Origin: DATAOG01 sp963753685
Lineage (GTDB): Bacteria > Pseudomonadota > Alphaproteobacteria > Geminicoccales > Geminicoccaceae
Length of the DNA stretch: 64,000 nucleotides
Assembly: GCA_963753685.1 (NCBI GenBank)
Contig: CAVWDE010000032.1
Location: 68,317 to 132,316 of the forward strand
Direction: 5' to 3'
This document shows, piece by piece, positions 42,150-51,949 of the stretch; the stretch's first letter is position 1, and each line of letters starts with the position of its first letter. A program made the translations under genes and the position numbers. Below the pieces are notes generated by a model. The model did not search any database. It was not told the origin of the DNA and saw only the letters and a program-made list of their open reading frames with translations.

Positions 42150-43994
42150 CTAACCCGCGTGCGGCGAGACCAGATGATCGGCGGCCCCGGCTGGGGCGGC
42201 TTGCTCCTCGCGCAGCTTTTCGCGGGCGGCGAGCGAGAGTTGGAGGTGGAGCTCCTTCAGCTGCCTGTCGTCGACCGGCGACGGGGCGCCGAGCAGGAGC
42301 TCCTGGGCCTGCTGGTTGAGCGGGAAGGCCGTCACCTCGCGGATGTTCGGCTGGTTCGCGATCAGCATCACGATCCGGTCGATCCCGGGCGCGATCCCGC
42401 CGTGCGGCGGCGCCCCGAAATGCAGCGCCCGGAACATGCCGCCGAAGCGCTGCTCGAGGACCTCCGCCGGATAGCCCGCGAGCGCGAACGCCTTGACCAT
42501 GATGTCGGGGCGGTGGTTGCGGATGGCGCCCGAGCTGAGCTCGACGCCGTTGCAGACGATGTCGTACTGGAACGCCAGGATGTCGAGCGGGTCCCTGGTC
42601 TCGAGCGCCTCGAGCCCGCCCTGCGGCATCGAGAACGGGTTGTGCGAGAAGATCACCGACTTGGTCTCGTCGTCCCATTCATACATCGGAAAATCGACGA
42701 TCCAGGCGAACCGATAGCAGCGCTCGGCGATCAGGCCCAGCTCCTCGCCCAGCCGGGTGCGGATCAGCCCCGAGAGCCGCTCGGCCGCCGGCCGCTGGTC
42801 GCAGACGAAGAAGATCGCATCGCCATCCTCAAGGCCGGCGGCCTCCTTGAGCGCCGCGATCCGCTCCGGATCGAGGAACTTGGCAACCGGCCCCTTGGGC
42901 TCCTCGCCCGCGGCGTACTGGATGTAGCCGAGCCCGGGCGCGCCCAGGCTCTGGGCGTAGGCGACCGTCTGGTCGAAGAACCGGCGCGGCCGCCCGACCG
43001 CGCCCGGCGCCGGCACCGCGCGCACCACCGCCCCCTTCTCGAGCGCGCGCGCGAACACCGCAAAGCCGCCGCCCCGAAAGATCTCGCCGACATCCGCGAT
43101 CTCGATCGGGTTGCGCAGGTCCGGCTTGTCGCTGCCGTACTTGACCATCGCATCGCGGTAAGCGATGCGCGGAAATGGCCGGGGCGTCACGTCCCAGTCG
43201 GTGAGCTCCTCGAACACGCCGTGCATGACCGGCTCGACCGCTCTGAACACGTCCTCCTGCTCGACGAATGCCATCTCGAGATCGAGCTGGTAGAACTCGC
43301 CCGGGCTGCGGTCGGCGCGCGCATCCTCGTCGCGAAAACAGGGCGCGATCTGGAAGTAGCGGTCGAACCCCGAGATCATGAACAGCTGCTTATACTGCTG
43401 CGGTGCCTGGGGCAGCGCGTAGAACTTGCCGGGATGGAGCCGCGAGGGCACCAGGAAGTCGCGCGCCCCCTCGGGCGAGCTCGCGGTCAGGATCGGGGTC
43501 TGGAACTCGACGAAACCCTGCGCCTCCATGCGCCTGCGGATGCTCGAGATCACCTTCGAGCGCAACAGGATGTTCTTCTGCATCGACTCCCGGCGCAGAT
43601 CGAGGAAGCGGTAGCGCAGCCGCGTCTCCTCCGGATAGTCGCGCTCGGCGTTGACCTGGAGCGGCAAGACCTCGGCCGGCAATTCGACCACCAGCGCATC
43701 CGCGACCAGCTCGACCGCTCCGGTAGCGAGCTGCGGGTTGATCGTCTCTGCGCTGCGCGCGACCACCTGACCGGTGACCGTCAGCACGCTCTCCAGCCGC
43801 ACCCCCTCGGCATCCCGGAAAAACGGCTGCTCGGGCTGGAACACGATCTGGGTGATGCCGTGATGGTCGCGCAGATCGATGAACAGCAGCTGGCCGTGAT
43901 CGCGCTTGCGATGCACCCAGCCGGACAGGCGCACGCTCTCGCCCTCGTGCCCGGGACGAAGCTCGCCACAGGTGTGGCTGCGATAGGGATGCAT
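42150..43994 (-). CDS. aspS: Aspartate--tRNA ligase (probably non-discriminating)
   Basis: A 614-aa class II synthetase. The N-terminal OB fold begins MHPYRSHTCGELRPGHEGES and includes VRLSGWVHRKRDHGQLLFID. Class II motif 2 is visible in CFRDEDARADRSPGEFYQLD, and the bacterial GAD insertion follows. The C-terminal GGIAPGIDRIVMLI is motif 3. Alphaproteobacteria often use this form to mischarge tRNA-Asn and amidate it with GatCAB; the discrimination state is not decidable here. Confidence 0.97.
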   Translation of the reverse strand: MHPYRSHTCGELRPGHEGESVRLSGWVHRKRDHGQLLFIDLRDHHGITQIVFQPEQPFFRDAEGVRLESVLTVTGQVVARSAETINPQLATGAVELVADALVVELPAEVLPLQVNAERDYPEETRLRYRFLDLRRESMQKNILLRSKVISSIRRRMEAQGFVEFQTPILTASSPEGARDFLVPSRLHPGKFYALPQAPQQYKQLFMISGFDRYFQIAPCFRDEDARADRSPGEFYQLDLEMAFVEQEDVFRAVEPVMHGVFEELTDWDVTPRPFPRIAYRDAMVKYGSDKPDLRNPIEIADVGEIFRGGGFAVFARALEKGAVVRAVPAPGAVGRPRRFFDQTVAYAQSLGAPGLGYIQYAAGEEPKGPVAKFLDPERIAALKEAAGLEDGDAIFFVCDQRPAAERLSGLIRTRLGEELGLIAERCYRFAWIVDFPMYEWDDETKSVIFSHNPFSMPQGGLEALETRDPLDILAFQYDIVCNGVELSSGAIRNHRPDIMVKAFALAGYPAEVLEQRFGGMFRALHFGAPPHGGIAPGIDRIVMLIANQPNIREVTAFPLNQQAQELLLGAPSPVDDRQLKELHLQLSLAAREKLREEQAAPAGAADHLVSPHAG

Positions 43995-44163
43995 CCTCGG
44001 CCTCTTGCGCTGTCGCCGCGCCTAAGGTCACCGAACCCCAAAGCCTGTCAAGCCGGCAGCGGCCGCGTGGTCCAGGAGGGCACCGGCCGCTGGAGGCGCG
44101 GGCCGCCCTCGCCTCGGCCTGAGCGCCACGCTCATCGCCGGCGCCCTGCACTTTCGAGCGGGT

Positions 44164-44192
44164 TTGCCGGTTGGCAACGAGATACGTTATAT
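44164..44192 (+). promoter_or_regulatory. Weak promoter candidate before the HicBA genes
   Basis: TTGCCG (44164-44169) and TTATAT (44187-44192) are 17 bp apart, partial matches to -35 and -10 hexamers, 37 bp upstream of the DUF1902 start. The A/T-rich patch is unusual for this genome. Confidence 0.3.
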
Positions 44193-44228
44193 GCGTGCCT
44201 TGAAAACCCACCTTGGTAGAGAAGCCCG

Positions 44229-44468
44229 ATGCCCAGAGGTCTGATCCTCGTGAAGGCGGCCTACGATGTCGACGCCGCGGTCTGGTTCGTCGAGTCCAGC
44301 GATCTGGAAGGCGTGAACGCCGAAGCTCCAAGCCTGGAGGGTTTGCTGCACAAGCTGCCTGCCGTCATCCTCGATCTCCTGGAGGAGGAAGGATTTGATG
44401 GCGCCGAGGTGCCGGTCGAGGTCGTTGCGCATGCGAGCACACGGGTGCGGCGGGGCAGCGTGGCTTGA
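44229..44468 (+). CDS. DUF1902 / HicB-like antitoxin
   Basis: A 79-aa protein. LILVKAAYDVDAAVWFVESS and DLEGVNAEAPSLEGLLHKLP match DUF1902, a degenerate HicB fold that lacks the usual DNA-binding C-terminus. It is followed by a HicA-like gene overlapping by 4 bp (TTGA), as HicB-HicA pairs do. It probably neutralises HicA in the cytoplasm. Confidence 0.85.
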   Translation: MPRGLILVKAAYDVDAAVWFVESSDLEGVNAEAPSLEGLLHKLPAVILDLLEEEGFDGAEVPVEVVAHASTRVRRGSVA

Positions 44469-44659
44469 AGGGCTACGGCAGGGCCGTCCGGAAGCTCCTT
44501 ATCGAAGCCGCGTGCAGGTTGCTCCGGCAGGGTCGCGGCGATCACGAGATCTGGACCAGCCCCCACGCGCACAAGCCATTCACCGTGCCGGTGACCATCG
44601 CGTCCCGACACACGGCGAACAAGGTGTTAAAGGATGCTGGCCTGCCGAAAGCATTCTGA
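44465..44659 (+). CDS. hicA: HicA-like mRNA interferase toxin
   Basis: A 64-aa dsRBD-like toxin. KGYGRAVRKLLIEAACRLLR, then GRGDHEIW and KPFTVPVTIASRHTANKVLK. The conserved His (DHEIW) is the presumed catalytic residue; normally HicA has GSH(H/E), here GRGDHEIW. It cleaves mRNA when antitoxin is lost. TTG start overlaps the antitoxin stop, so it is translationally coupled. Confidence 0.85.
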   Translation: MKGYGRAVRKLLIEAACRLLRQGRGDHEIWTSPHAHKPFTVPVTIASRHTANKVLKDAGLPKAF

Positions 44660-44667
44660 ACAGTGAC

Positions 44668-44970
44668 ATGAGCGGTGGGCGTATCGCCATGCGGGACATC
44701 GCCGAGCAATGGCTGAAGGACCCCGAGTTTCGCGCCGAGTACGAGGCGCTGGAGCCGGAGTTCGCCCTCGCCTCGGCCTTGATCGCCGCGCGCAGCCAGG
44801 CCGGCATGACCCAGGCGCAGGTGGCCGAGGCCACGGGCACGACCCAAGCGGTCATCGCGCGCCTCGAAGGCGGCCGCGTCAAGCCCTCGACCCGGACCCT
44901 CGAACGCTTCGCCAAGGCCACCGGCACCCGCCTTTGCATCCGCTTCGAGCCGGCTGATCGCGCGACTTGA
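44668..44970 (+). CDS. Xre-family helix-turn-helix protein
   Basis: A 100-aa protein; the HTH MTQAQVAEATGTTQAVIARL (from about residue 48) with a preceding acidic helix (WLKDPEFRAEYEALEPEFAL) is typical of HigA-like antitoxins or small Xre regulators. It starts 8 bp after hicA. Because the DUF1902 antitoxin lacks an obvious DNA-binding domain, this Xre protein could act as its transcriptional regulator; alternatively it is an orphan HigA. ATG 44689 is an alternative start. Confidence 0.8.
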   Translation: MSGGRIAMRDIAEQWLKDPEFRAEYEALEPEFALASALIAARSQAGMTQAQVAEATGTTQAVIARLEGGRVKPSTRTLERFAKATGTRLCIRFEPADRAT

Positions 44971-45003
44971 CCGGTGACCGCCGGAGGCTTGCTTCGCCGG
45001 CGC

Positions 45004-45028
45004 AATGTAGCCACATTCCGGCTACATT
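45004..45028. promoter_or_regulatory. Palindromic operator upstream of the RelB/YafQ genes
   Basis: AATGTAGCC (45004-45012) is exactly repeated inverted as GGCTACATT (45020-45028), 7 bp apart, 12 bp upstream of the relB ATG. This is the expected position for autorepression by a RelB-type ribbon-helix-helix antitoxin. Confidence 0.75.
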
Positions 45029-45040
45029 GGGGAGATCGCC

Positions 45041-45298
45041 ATGCCGGCCGATACCGTCGTTCGCGCGCGCATCGACGCCGCCACCAAGGAGCGCGCCGCG
45101 ACCGCGCTCCATGCCATGGGACTGTCGATCTCCGACGCGATCCGGCTTCTGATGCTGCGAATCGCCGACGAGCAACGCCTGCCATTCGAGGTCAAGGTGC
45201 CGAATACCGCCACCCGCCGGGCCATGGCCGAACTGGAGCAGGGCAAGGGCAAACGATTCGCCTCCGCCGAGGGACTGTTCGAGGACCTCGGCATCTGA
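45041..45298 (+). CDS. RelB/DinJ-family antitoxin
   Basis: An 85-aa ribbon-helix-helix antitoxin. VVRARIDAATKERAATALHA begins the RelB/DinJ domain, and LSISDAIRLLMLRIADEQRL forms the DNA-binding part. The C-terminal segment, which would wrap the toxin, follows (VPNTATRRAMAELEQ). The gene overlaps nothing; the YafQ start is 1 bp after its stop, so expression is coupled. A strong palindrome lies in its promoter region. Confidence 0.92.
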   Translation: MPADTVVRARIDAATKERAATALHAMGLSISDAIRLLMLRIADEQRLPFEVKVPNTATRRAMAELEQGKGKRFASAEGLFEDLGI

Positions 45299-45299
45299 G

Positions 45300-45572
45300 G
45301 TGCGGACTGCGGTCCGCTCCGGGCAGTTCCGCCGCGACGTGAAGCGGGCGGGAAAGCGCGGCAGGGACATGAGCAAGTTGCGCACCCTGATTCTGCTGCT
45401 CCTGGCCGGGAAGCCGTTGCCCGAGCGCTGCCAGGACCACCCCCTCCGAGGCCACTGCAAGGGCTATCGCGACGCCCATATCGAGCCGGACTGGGTGCTG
45501 ATCTACCGCATCGTCGGTGACGAGCTGCAGCTGGTGCGCACCGGCTCCCATGCTGACCTCTTCGACGAGTAG
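45300..45572 (+). CDS. YafQ-family mRNA interferase toxin
   Basis: A 90-aa RelE-fold toxin of the YafQ type that cleaves mRNA on the ribosome. SGQFRRDVKRAGKRGRDMSK and LPERCQDHPLRGHCKGYRDA, then EPDWVLIYRIVGDELQLVR and TGSHADLF cover the family motifs; His in DHPLRG and HIEPDW correspond to the catalytic positions. GTG start. Pairs with the RelB-type antitoxin. Confidence 0.92.
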   Translation: MRTAVRSGQFRRDVKRAGKRGRDMSKLRTLILLLLAGKPLPERCQDHPLRGHCKGYRDAHIEPDWVLIYRIVGDELQLVRTGSHADLFDE

Positions 45573-45707
45573 GTAAGCGAGGGTCACCTGCAGGAGCAGC
45601 CCGGGCCGCCAGCCAGGTCTCGTGTGGGTTGCGGCACCGCTCGCCGCCGTTATGTTAGGGCGGCCCGCAGCGCTGTGGAATGCCCGGCGGATGTGTGAAA
45701 GGCGCGG

Positions 45708-46868
45708 ATGAGCCTGCTGACCACGACCGGCGAGCTTGAGACGCTGTGCGCCGAGCTGGCGCAGGAGGCGTTCGTCGCGATCGATACCGAGTTCATGCGC
45801 GACCGGACCTTCTGGCCGAAGCTCTGCCTGATCCAGCTGGCCGGCGAACAGCGTCACGCCGCGGTCGATCCGCTGGCCCCAGGCCTCGATCTTGAGCCGC
45901 TGTTCGGGCTGATGGCCAATCCCGACGTGGTCAAGGTGTTCCACGCCGCCCGCCAGGACATCGAGATCTTCTACAACCTCACCGGCAAGATCCCGACGCC
46001 CCTGTTCGACACCCAGCTGGCCGCGATGGTCTGCGGCTACGGCGAGGAGGTCGGCTACGAGACCCTGGTCGCCCAGCTCGCCAAGGCGCGGATCGACAAG
46101 AGCTCGCGCTTCACCGACTGGGCGCGCCGGCCGCTGAGTGCGGAGCAGCTGGCCTACGCGCTGGCCGACGTGACCCATCTGCGGGTCGTCTATCAGAAGC
46201 TGAAGCAGCGGCTCGAGGAGACCGGCCGCAGCGCCTGGGTCGCCCAGGAGCTGGCCGAGCTGACCGCGCCCTCGACCTACGACCAGCCGCCGGACGAGGC
46301 CTGGAAGCGGATCAAGGTGCGCTCCCGCGACGCCCGCTTCCTGGCACTCGTCCAGGCGCTCGCCGCCTGGCGCGAGCGCACCGCCCAGGAACGCGATCTG
46401 CCGCGCTCGCGCGTGCTGCGCGACGACCTCCTGCTCGAGGTCGCCGCCAACCGCCCGGCCTCGGCCGAGGAGCTCACCAGGCTGCGCCGGATCAACCTCG
46501 ATCGCAGGAGCGCCGCGGGCGCGCTCGAGGCGATCCGGGCGGCGCTCGCCATCCCCCAGGCGGAGCTGCCGAAGATCGAGCCACCGCCCAAGCTCGCCCG
46601 CGGCCTGGGCCCGCTGATCGAGCTTTTGCGGGTCCTGCTCAAGCTCAAATGCGAGGAGAACAACGTCGCCCAGCGGCTGGTCGCGACCACCGCCGATCTC
46701 GAGGCGATCGCCGCCGAACGGGCGCCCAAGGTCGCCGCCCTCAAGGGCTGGCGCTATGAAGTGTTCGGCAAGGCGGCGCTGGCGCTCAAGCAGGGCGAGC
46801 TCGGCCTCGCGGTCCGCGGCGGGCAGCTCGCCCTGGTGCCGATGCCCGATCTCGCCGAGCCCGCCTGA
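45708..46868 (+). CDS. rnd: Ribonuclease D
   Basis: A 386-aa 3'-5' exonuclease trimming tRNA and other stable RNA ends. DEDDy motifs: AIDTEFMRDRTFWPKLCLIQ (Asp26, Glu28), VFHAARQDIEIFYNL, and ALADVTHLRVVYQKL. The HRDC domain follows at about 205-285 (LVQALAAWRERTAQERDLPR). Start is ATG 45708. Confidence 0.95.
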   Translation: MSLLTTTGELETLCAELAQEAFVAIDTEFMRDRTFWPKLCLIQLAGEQRHAAVDPLAPGLDLEPLFGLMANPDVVKVFHAARQDIEIFYNLTGKIPTPLFDTQLAAMVCGYGEEVGYETLVAQLAKARIDKSSRFTDWARRPLSAEQLAYALADVTHLRVVYQKLKQRLEETGRSAWVAQELAELTAPSTYDQPPDEAWKRIKVRSRDARFLALVQALAAWRERTAQERDLPRSRVLRDDLLLEVAANRPASAEELTRLRRINLDRRSAAGALEAIRAALAIPQAELPKIEPPPKLARGLGPLIELLRVLLKLKCEENNVAQRLVATTADLEAIAAERAPKVAALKGWRYEVFGKAALALKQGELGLAVRGGQLALVPMPDLAEPA

Positions 46869-46879
46869 GGCCTTAAGCT

Positions 46880-47716
46880 GTGACCAGCCAGCCGCCCGCG
46901 GCCGGGCGGATCCTGATCGTCGGCCAGGGCAGCTTTCTCGCCCGCCACGCCCTCGCCGCCCTGCCCGCCGACCGGCTGCGCGCGGTCGGCCACGAGCAGA
47001 TCGAGCGCCCGGACCTTTTGGACGGCATCGCGACCGTCATCAACTTCGCCCGCCATCCGCTGCTCGGCAGCGAGGACTACCGGCCCGAGGCGATGGACAC
47101 CGACCTGCGCCTCGCCAGGCGCATCGGCAGCCGCGCGATCGCCTACGTCATGCTGAGCTCGCGCAAGGTCTATGCGCCAGCCGATCGCCCGCTCGCCGAG
47201 ACCGCGCCGACCGGCCCGACCGATGCCTACGGCCGCGCCAAGCTCGCCGCCGAAACCGCGCTCCGCGAGCGGCTCGGCGAGCGCCTCACGATCCTCCGGC
47301 TCGCCAACATGTTCGGCTACGAGCGGAGCGCCGGCCGCCGCACTTTTTTGTCCCTGGTCCTCGACCACCTGCAGGCGGACGGCGAGATCCACTACGCCAT
47401 GAGCCCGTTCGTCGCCCGCGACTTCCTGCCGGTCGCCATCTTCGCCCGCCTGCTCGCCAAGATCGCGCAGGCGCCCCCCGGCGACATCCTCAACGTCGGC
47501 TCCGGCATCGCGCTCCCGACCGGCCGCCTCGCGCTCTGGATCCTCGAAGGCTACGGCCGCGGCCGGCTGGTGATCACCTCCCCGCGCGAGCACGACCCCT
47601 TCGTCCTCGACATCACCCGCCTCGAGAGCCGCTACGGCCCCCCCTGCTCCCTCGACGACCTCCGCACCACCTGCCTCGCCCTCGGCCGCCGCCTAGCCGC
47701 GGAGCCCAGGAGCTGA
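46880..47716 (+). CDS. NAD-dependent epimerase/dehydratase family protein
   Basis: A 278-aa extended SDR. ILIVGQGSFLARHALAALP is a Rossmann start with a Gly-rich loop. SSRKVYAP supplies the catalytic Ser-like position and TDAYGRAKLAAE the YxxxK. This fits sugar-nucleotide epimerase/reductase proteins of envelope polysaccharide assembly; the substrate is undetermined. GTG start; 11 bp after rnd; the stop abuts that of the convergent methyltransferase. Confidence 0.85.
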   Translation: MTSQPPAAGRILIVGQGSFLARHALAALPADRLRAVGHEQIERPDLLDGIATVINFARHPLLGSEDYRPEAMDTDLRLARRIGSRAIAYVMLSSRKVYAPADRPLAETAPTGPTDAYGRAKLAAETALRERLGERLTILRLANMFGYERSAGRRTFLSLVLDHLQADGEIHYAMSPFVARDFLPVAIFARLLAKIAQAPPGDILNVGSGIALPTGRLALWILEGYGRGRLVITSPREHDPFVLDITRLESRYGPPCSLDDLRTTCLALGRRLAAEPRS

Positions 47717-48394
47717 TCAAGCGGACCTGCTCGCGATCGCGATCAGATTGTCGCTGTAGCGCAGTCCGCGAAACAGTCGCCCGCCGACATGCGGCCACTT
47801 CAGCTGTGGCAGCTTGGGGATACCGCCGCTGTCGGTGAAGCGAAAGCGGAGGTCGGCAAAGCCGCATTCTGTCAGAACGCGTTCAATGTCCTTTCGGACA
47901 AGGGCCGTGATGTGGGCGGGATAGCTGGAATCCGTAAAGGCGATGAAGTGACCGCGGAGGAGCAAGGCAAGGAGCGACCGCCAGCTCTCGTTGTTCGGCG
48001 TCGTGACGATGAGCGTGCCGCCAGGACAGAGCAGCCGGAACCACTCGCGGGCGACGGCCCGTGGGTTCTCTAAATGTTCGATGACCTCGACGGCGACGAC
48101 CAGATCGAACGACGCGTCCGGCAGGGCGAGCGGTACGTTCAGATCCTGCTGAACCCAGCCCACCTTCGCCGGCAGACTTGGCGGTCGCGCCAGAATGTCA
48201 GCGCCCGTGATGGCGCGATCGGATCGCATGTCCAGGAGGCGGTGCGTGAACTCACCGATGCCGGCTTCGAAGTCCAGGACCGCGTTTGCGGCCATGCAGG
48301 ACAGCTCCAGGAGAACTGCAGCATAGATGGGCTCGCTGCTGATTCCCCCGCTCGCCTCCGCCGCCCTGAGACGCTGCTGGTCGAGCGTCAACAT
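47717..48394 (-). CDS. Class I SAM-dependent methyltransferase
   Basis: A 225-aa methyltransferase. AVLDFEAGIGEFTHRLLDMR carries a diverged motif I (DFEAGIGEF for DxGxGxG), ASFDLVVAVEVIEHLENPRA is motif II of the UbiE/11-like group and LLCPGGTLIVTTPNNESWR is motif III. It could act in polysaccharide or lipid methylation, consistent with the convergent epimerase. Start ATG 48394; the upstream frame to 48778 overlaps the pdxY gene and is a shadow. Confidence 0.82.
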   Translation of the reverse strand: MLTLDQQRLRAAEASGGISSEPIYAAVLLELSCMAANAVLDFEAGIGEFTHRLLDMRSDRAITGADILARPPSLPAKVGWVQQDLNVPLALPDASFDLVVAVEVIEHLENPRAVAREWFRLLCPGGTLIVTTPNNESWRSLLALLLRGHFIAFTDSSYPAHITALVRKDIERVLTECGFADLRFRFTDSGGIPKLPQLKWPHVGGRLFRGLRYSDNLIAIASRSA

Positions 48395-48524
48395 CGTCTC
48401 CGCACCCCCTTTGGCCGCGGCCGGCCGACGGCCGCCCCCGGGACTCGACCATCCGGCCCGAAAGTCGCTCACTCCCAACCAATCCGTCCAGAGATCGATC
48501 AACCCATTCGGGCCGGACTCTCTG

Positions 48525-49406
48525 CTATGGGAGGCGACGGGCGCGAAATCGCGGGTCCGGGGCGAGCAGGTCGTTCTGGGCCAGGACCAGTTGCAACTCA
48601 TCGGCCTCGGCGCCGCGGGTGCGCTCGACCACGGCGAAGATCGCCGCGGCCGCCAGCTCGAGCGCTGCCTCGGCTGTCCGCAGGCGCAGATGGTGGCCGA
48701 GGAAAAGCGCGCTGAAGGCATCGCCCGTGCCGTGGACCAGACCCGGGAGGCGGGGCGTCGTGACCAGCCAACTTGCATCGGCGCTGTCGGCGAGGACGGA
48801 CAGCCTGTCCGGAGCGTCGGAGAGCTCGAGGCCGGTCGTCACGACCAGACGGGGGCCCATGGCGCGCAGGGCTGCCGATGCCGCGAGCGCGTCGTCGAGG
48901 GTAGCGACCGGGCGGGCGCTGAGGTGGGCGAGCTCGAAGCGGTTGGGGGTCAGAATGTCGGCTGCCGGCAGCAGGCGGTCACGGATCGCCTCGGCGATGC
49001 CCGGGGCGACGAAGACGCCGGTGTGGTCGTCACCGATCACCGGATCGCAAAGATAGAGCGCGTCCGGTCGGGCCGCGCGGACGGCGTCGACCGCGCCGAG
49101 GATCAGTCCAGAAACCTCGGGCGCGCCGAACCAGCCGCTGAGCACCGCCGCGCAGCGGGCGAGCGTGCCGCGGTCCTGGACGCCCTTCAGGAGCTCCTCG
49201 ATCTGAGCAGGCAGGAGCTTGTGGCCACGCCAGCCCCTGCCCTGCCCGGGATGGTGCGCGAGCAGCACCGTCGGCACGGGAAAAACGTCGAAGCCCAGGC
49301 GCTGCAGCGGCAGGGTCGCAGCACTGTTGCCGACGTGACCCGAGACGACCTGCGACTGGATCGAGAGGACCGCATCCGGCTGCCCGCCCGGTCCGGGTGC
49401 CCTCAT
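48525..49406 (-). CDS. pdxY: Pyridoxal kinase (PdxY-type)
   Basis: A 293-aa PfkB-superfamily kinase phosphorylating pyridoxal to PLP. SIQSQVVSGHVGNSAATLPL and the substrate lid FPVPTVLLAHHPG open the fold; LVHGTGDAFSALFLGHHL has the catalytic GTGD. LYLCDPVIGDDHTGVFV is another signature. Start overlaps the transketolase-like stop as ATGA, suggesting that PLP salvage is transcribed with a thiamine-dependent enzyme. Confidence 0.92.
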   Translation of the reverse strand: MRAPGPGGQPDAVLSIQSQVVSGHVGNSAATLPLQRLGFDVFPVPTVLLAHHPGQGRGWRGHKLLPAQIEELLKGVQDRGTLARCAAVLSGWFGAPEVSGLILGAVDAVRAARPDALYLCDPVIGDDHTGVFVAPGIAEAIRDRLLPAADILTPNRFELAHLSARPVATLDDALAASAALRAMGPRLVVTTGLELSDAPDRLSVLADSADASWLVTTPRLPGLVHGTGDAFSALFLGHHLRLRTAEAALELAAAAIFAVVERTRGAEADELQLVLAQNDLLAPDPRFRARRLP

Positions 49407-51788
49407 CGGCGGCGCAGCCGGTCCCGGCAGGCGAGCGCAACCCGGTCGATGATCGCGGCCGCGTCGAGCTGGTATTCGCGGTAGAGGTCCGGGATGTCGC
49501 CCGACTGGCCGAAGCGGTCGACGCCGAGTGGATAGACCCGGCAGCCGCCGCTGCTGCCGAGCCAGGCAAGCGTCGCCGGATGGCCATCGAGCACCGTCAC
49601 CAGCGAGGCGTCCGCGACCAGCGGCGCCAGCAGGCGCTCGAGCGCCGAGCGGGCGCCGTCATCACCGGCCATCCGGCGGCCCTGCGCGGCGCGCCAGTCG
49701 GTGTGCAGACGGTTGGCCGAGGTCACCGCGAGCACGCCCATGCCCGGCAGATCGTCGGCCAGCGCATCCGCGGCTGCCAGCACCTCCGGCAACACCGCAC
49801 CGCTACCGACCAGAGCGAGCTCGCTGCCGGCGGCGGGCTCCCGCAACCAGTAGGCGCCGGCCAGAATGTCCGCAGCCAGTTCCTCGCTGATCTCACGCTT
49901 TGGCTGTTCGACCGGCCGGGTCGAGAGGCGCAGATAGACCGAGCCGCCGTCCTCGGCCTGGAGGTGCTCGAAGGCAAAGCGCATGATCACCGCGAGCTCG
50001 TCGGCGTAGGCGGGCTCGAAGGCCAAGAGGTTCGGCTGGCCGATGCCGATCAGGCCGGTGCCGACCGATTGATGGGCGCCGCCCTCAGGCGCGAGCGTGA
50101 TCCCGGACGGGGTCGCAACCAGCAGATAGCGCGCGTCCTGGTAGCTCGCGTAGGTCAGCGCATCGAGGCCGCGGGCGATGAACGGGTCGTAGAGGGTGCC
50201 GACCGGGATCAGGCGCGAGCCGAACAGGGGGCCGGCGAGGCCAAGCGCCGCCAGCATCAGGAACAGGTTGTTCTCGGCGATCCCGAGCTCGACGTGCTGG
50301 CCGCGCCGGCTTTCGGCCCAGAGCTGGCTGGAGGCGACCTGCTCGACCTTGAAGACGTCGGCGTGCTCGGCGCGGTTGAAGACGCTCCGGCGCGCGACCC
50401 AGGGGCCGAGATTGGTCGACACCGTGACGTCCGGGCGAGGTGGTGACGATCCGGGCCGCGAGCTCGCCCTGGTCGCGCGCGAGCTCGCCCATGATCCGCC
50501 CGAACGCCTCCTGGGTCGAGGCGCGCGCCGCCCGCCGGCCGAGCGCGAGCGCCGGCGGCACCGGCAGCCGCGCGCTCGCATGCGTCTCGGTCCGGCGCGC
50601 GAACGGCACGCCGGCGCAGAACGCCGCCAGCTCCTCAGGCTCGAGGTCGAGGCCCGCGAAGCGCTCCCACTCCTGCCCGTCCGGGATCCGGTTGGCGGTC
50701 TTGAAAGCCGCCATCTGGTCCTCGGTCATCAGCCCGGCGTGGTTGTCCTTGTGACCCGCGAACGGCAGGCCGAAGCCCTTGATCGTGTAGGCGATGAAGC
50801 AGTGCGGCCGGTCGTCCTCGACGCCGCGGAAGGCCTCGAGCACGGTCTCGAGATCGTGGCCGCCGAGGTTGGTCATCAGGCGCCCGAGTGAGCTGTCGTC
50901 GTGGTCCTCGAGCAGCGCCCGGATGCCCGCCAGATGGCCGAGATCGTGCTCGAGATGCTGGCGCCAGGCGCCGCCGCCCTTGAAGGTGATCGCCGAGTAG
51001 AGATCGTTCGGGCAGTCGTCGATCCAGCTGCGCAGCGCCTGGCCGTCGGGCCTGGCGAAGGCCGCCTCGAGCAGCTTGCCGTACTTGAGGGTCACGACCC
51101 GCCAGCCGACCGCGCCGAAGAAGTCCTCGATCTTCTTGAACAGGCGCTCGGGCACCACCCGATCCAAACTCTGGCGGTTGTAGTCGATCACCCACCAGAC
51201 GTTGCGGACATCGTGCTTCCAGCCCTCGAGCAGGGCCTCGAAGACGTTGCCCTCGTCGAGCTCGGCGTCGCCCACGATCGCGACCATGCGGCCCTTGGGC
51301 TGGCCCTCGGGCAGCAGGCGGCGCTCATGCAGGAGATCCTGAGTGAGCGAGGCGAACAGGGTCATCGCCGCGCCCAGCCCGACCGAGCCCGTGGAGAAAT
51401 CGACGCCGTCGGTGTCCTTGGTCCGCGACGGATAGGCCTGGGCGCCGCCGAAGGCCCGAAACCGCTCGAGCTTGTCCCGCGTTTGCCGCCCGAGCAGATA
51501 CTGGATCGCGTGGTACATCGGGCTCGCGTGCGGCTTGACCGCGACTCGGTCGCCCGGCCGCAGCACGTCCATATAGAGGGCGGTGATCAGGGTCGCGACC
51601 GAGGCGCAGGACGCCTGATGGCCGCCGACCTTGAGCCCGTCCCGGCTCGGCCGGATGTGGTTGGCGTTGTGGATCATCCAGCAGGCGAGCCAGAGCACCT
51701 TCTGCTCGAGCGCTGCGAGATACTCGTGGGTCCGGTTGCCGCCCGTAATCGGGGGTTCGGCGTCGGTCCGGCCGGCTAGCTCCAGCAT
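49403..51788 (-). pseudogene. Transketolase-like / pyruvate dehydrogenase E1-type protein, one-base frameshift
   Basis: A thiamine-diphosphate enzyme of about 794 aa when repaired. The N-terminal half (HIRPSRDGLKVGGHQASCAS with ThDP loop IVGDAELDEGNVFEALLEG) reads from ATG 51788. The C-terminal half (VKEQVASSQ-type ELGIAENNLFLML, with the ThDP Glu; GLDALTYASYQDARYLLVAT) is in the next frame. The break is at TCGCCCGGACGTC near 50437-50442; deleting one G gives TSP-DVTVSTNLG and restores the reading. As sequenced the N-terminal frame ends in nonsense at 50085. The family resembles AceE/transketolase-like proteins in alphaproteobacteria, often beside a pyridoxal kinase as here; the substrate is not certain. 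Confidence 0.85.
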
Positions 51789-51917
51789 CGTCGGGCTTCT
51801 TTCCTAGCTGTCCATCCAGGGTTCGGCGCGCGCGTCATTCAACGATCAGCACCCCGGTCCGTCAACATTCGCATCCGGCCGCGCCGCGCCAGGGCTTGTC
51901 AACGCTGTCGGGCATTA

Positions 51918-51935
51918 TTATAACGATCGTTATAA
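51918..51935. promoter_or_regulatory. Perfect 18-bp palindrome before the AbrB/Doc genes
   Basis: TTATAACGATCGTTATAA is exactly self-complementary and A/T-rich in a GC-rich genome, 14 bp upstream of the antitoxin ATG. It is well placed for autoregulation by the AbrB-type antitoxin. Confidence 0.75.
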
Positions 51936-51949
51936 CCTGGGAGCCGGCG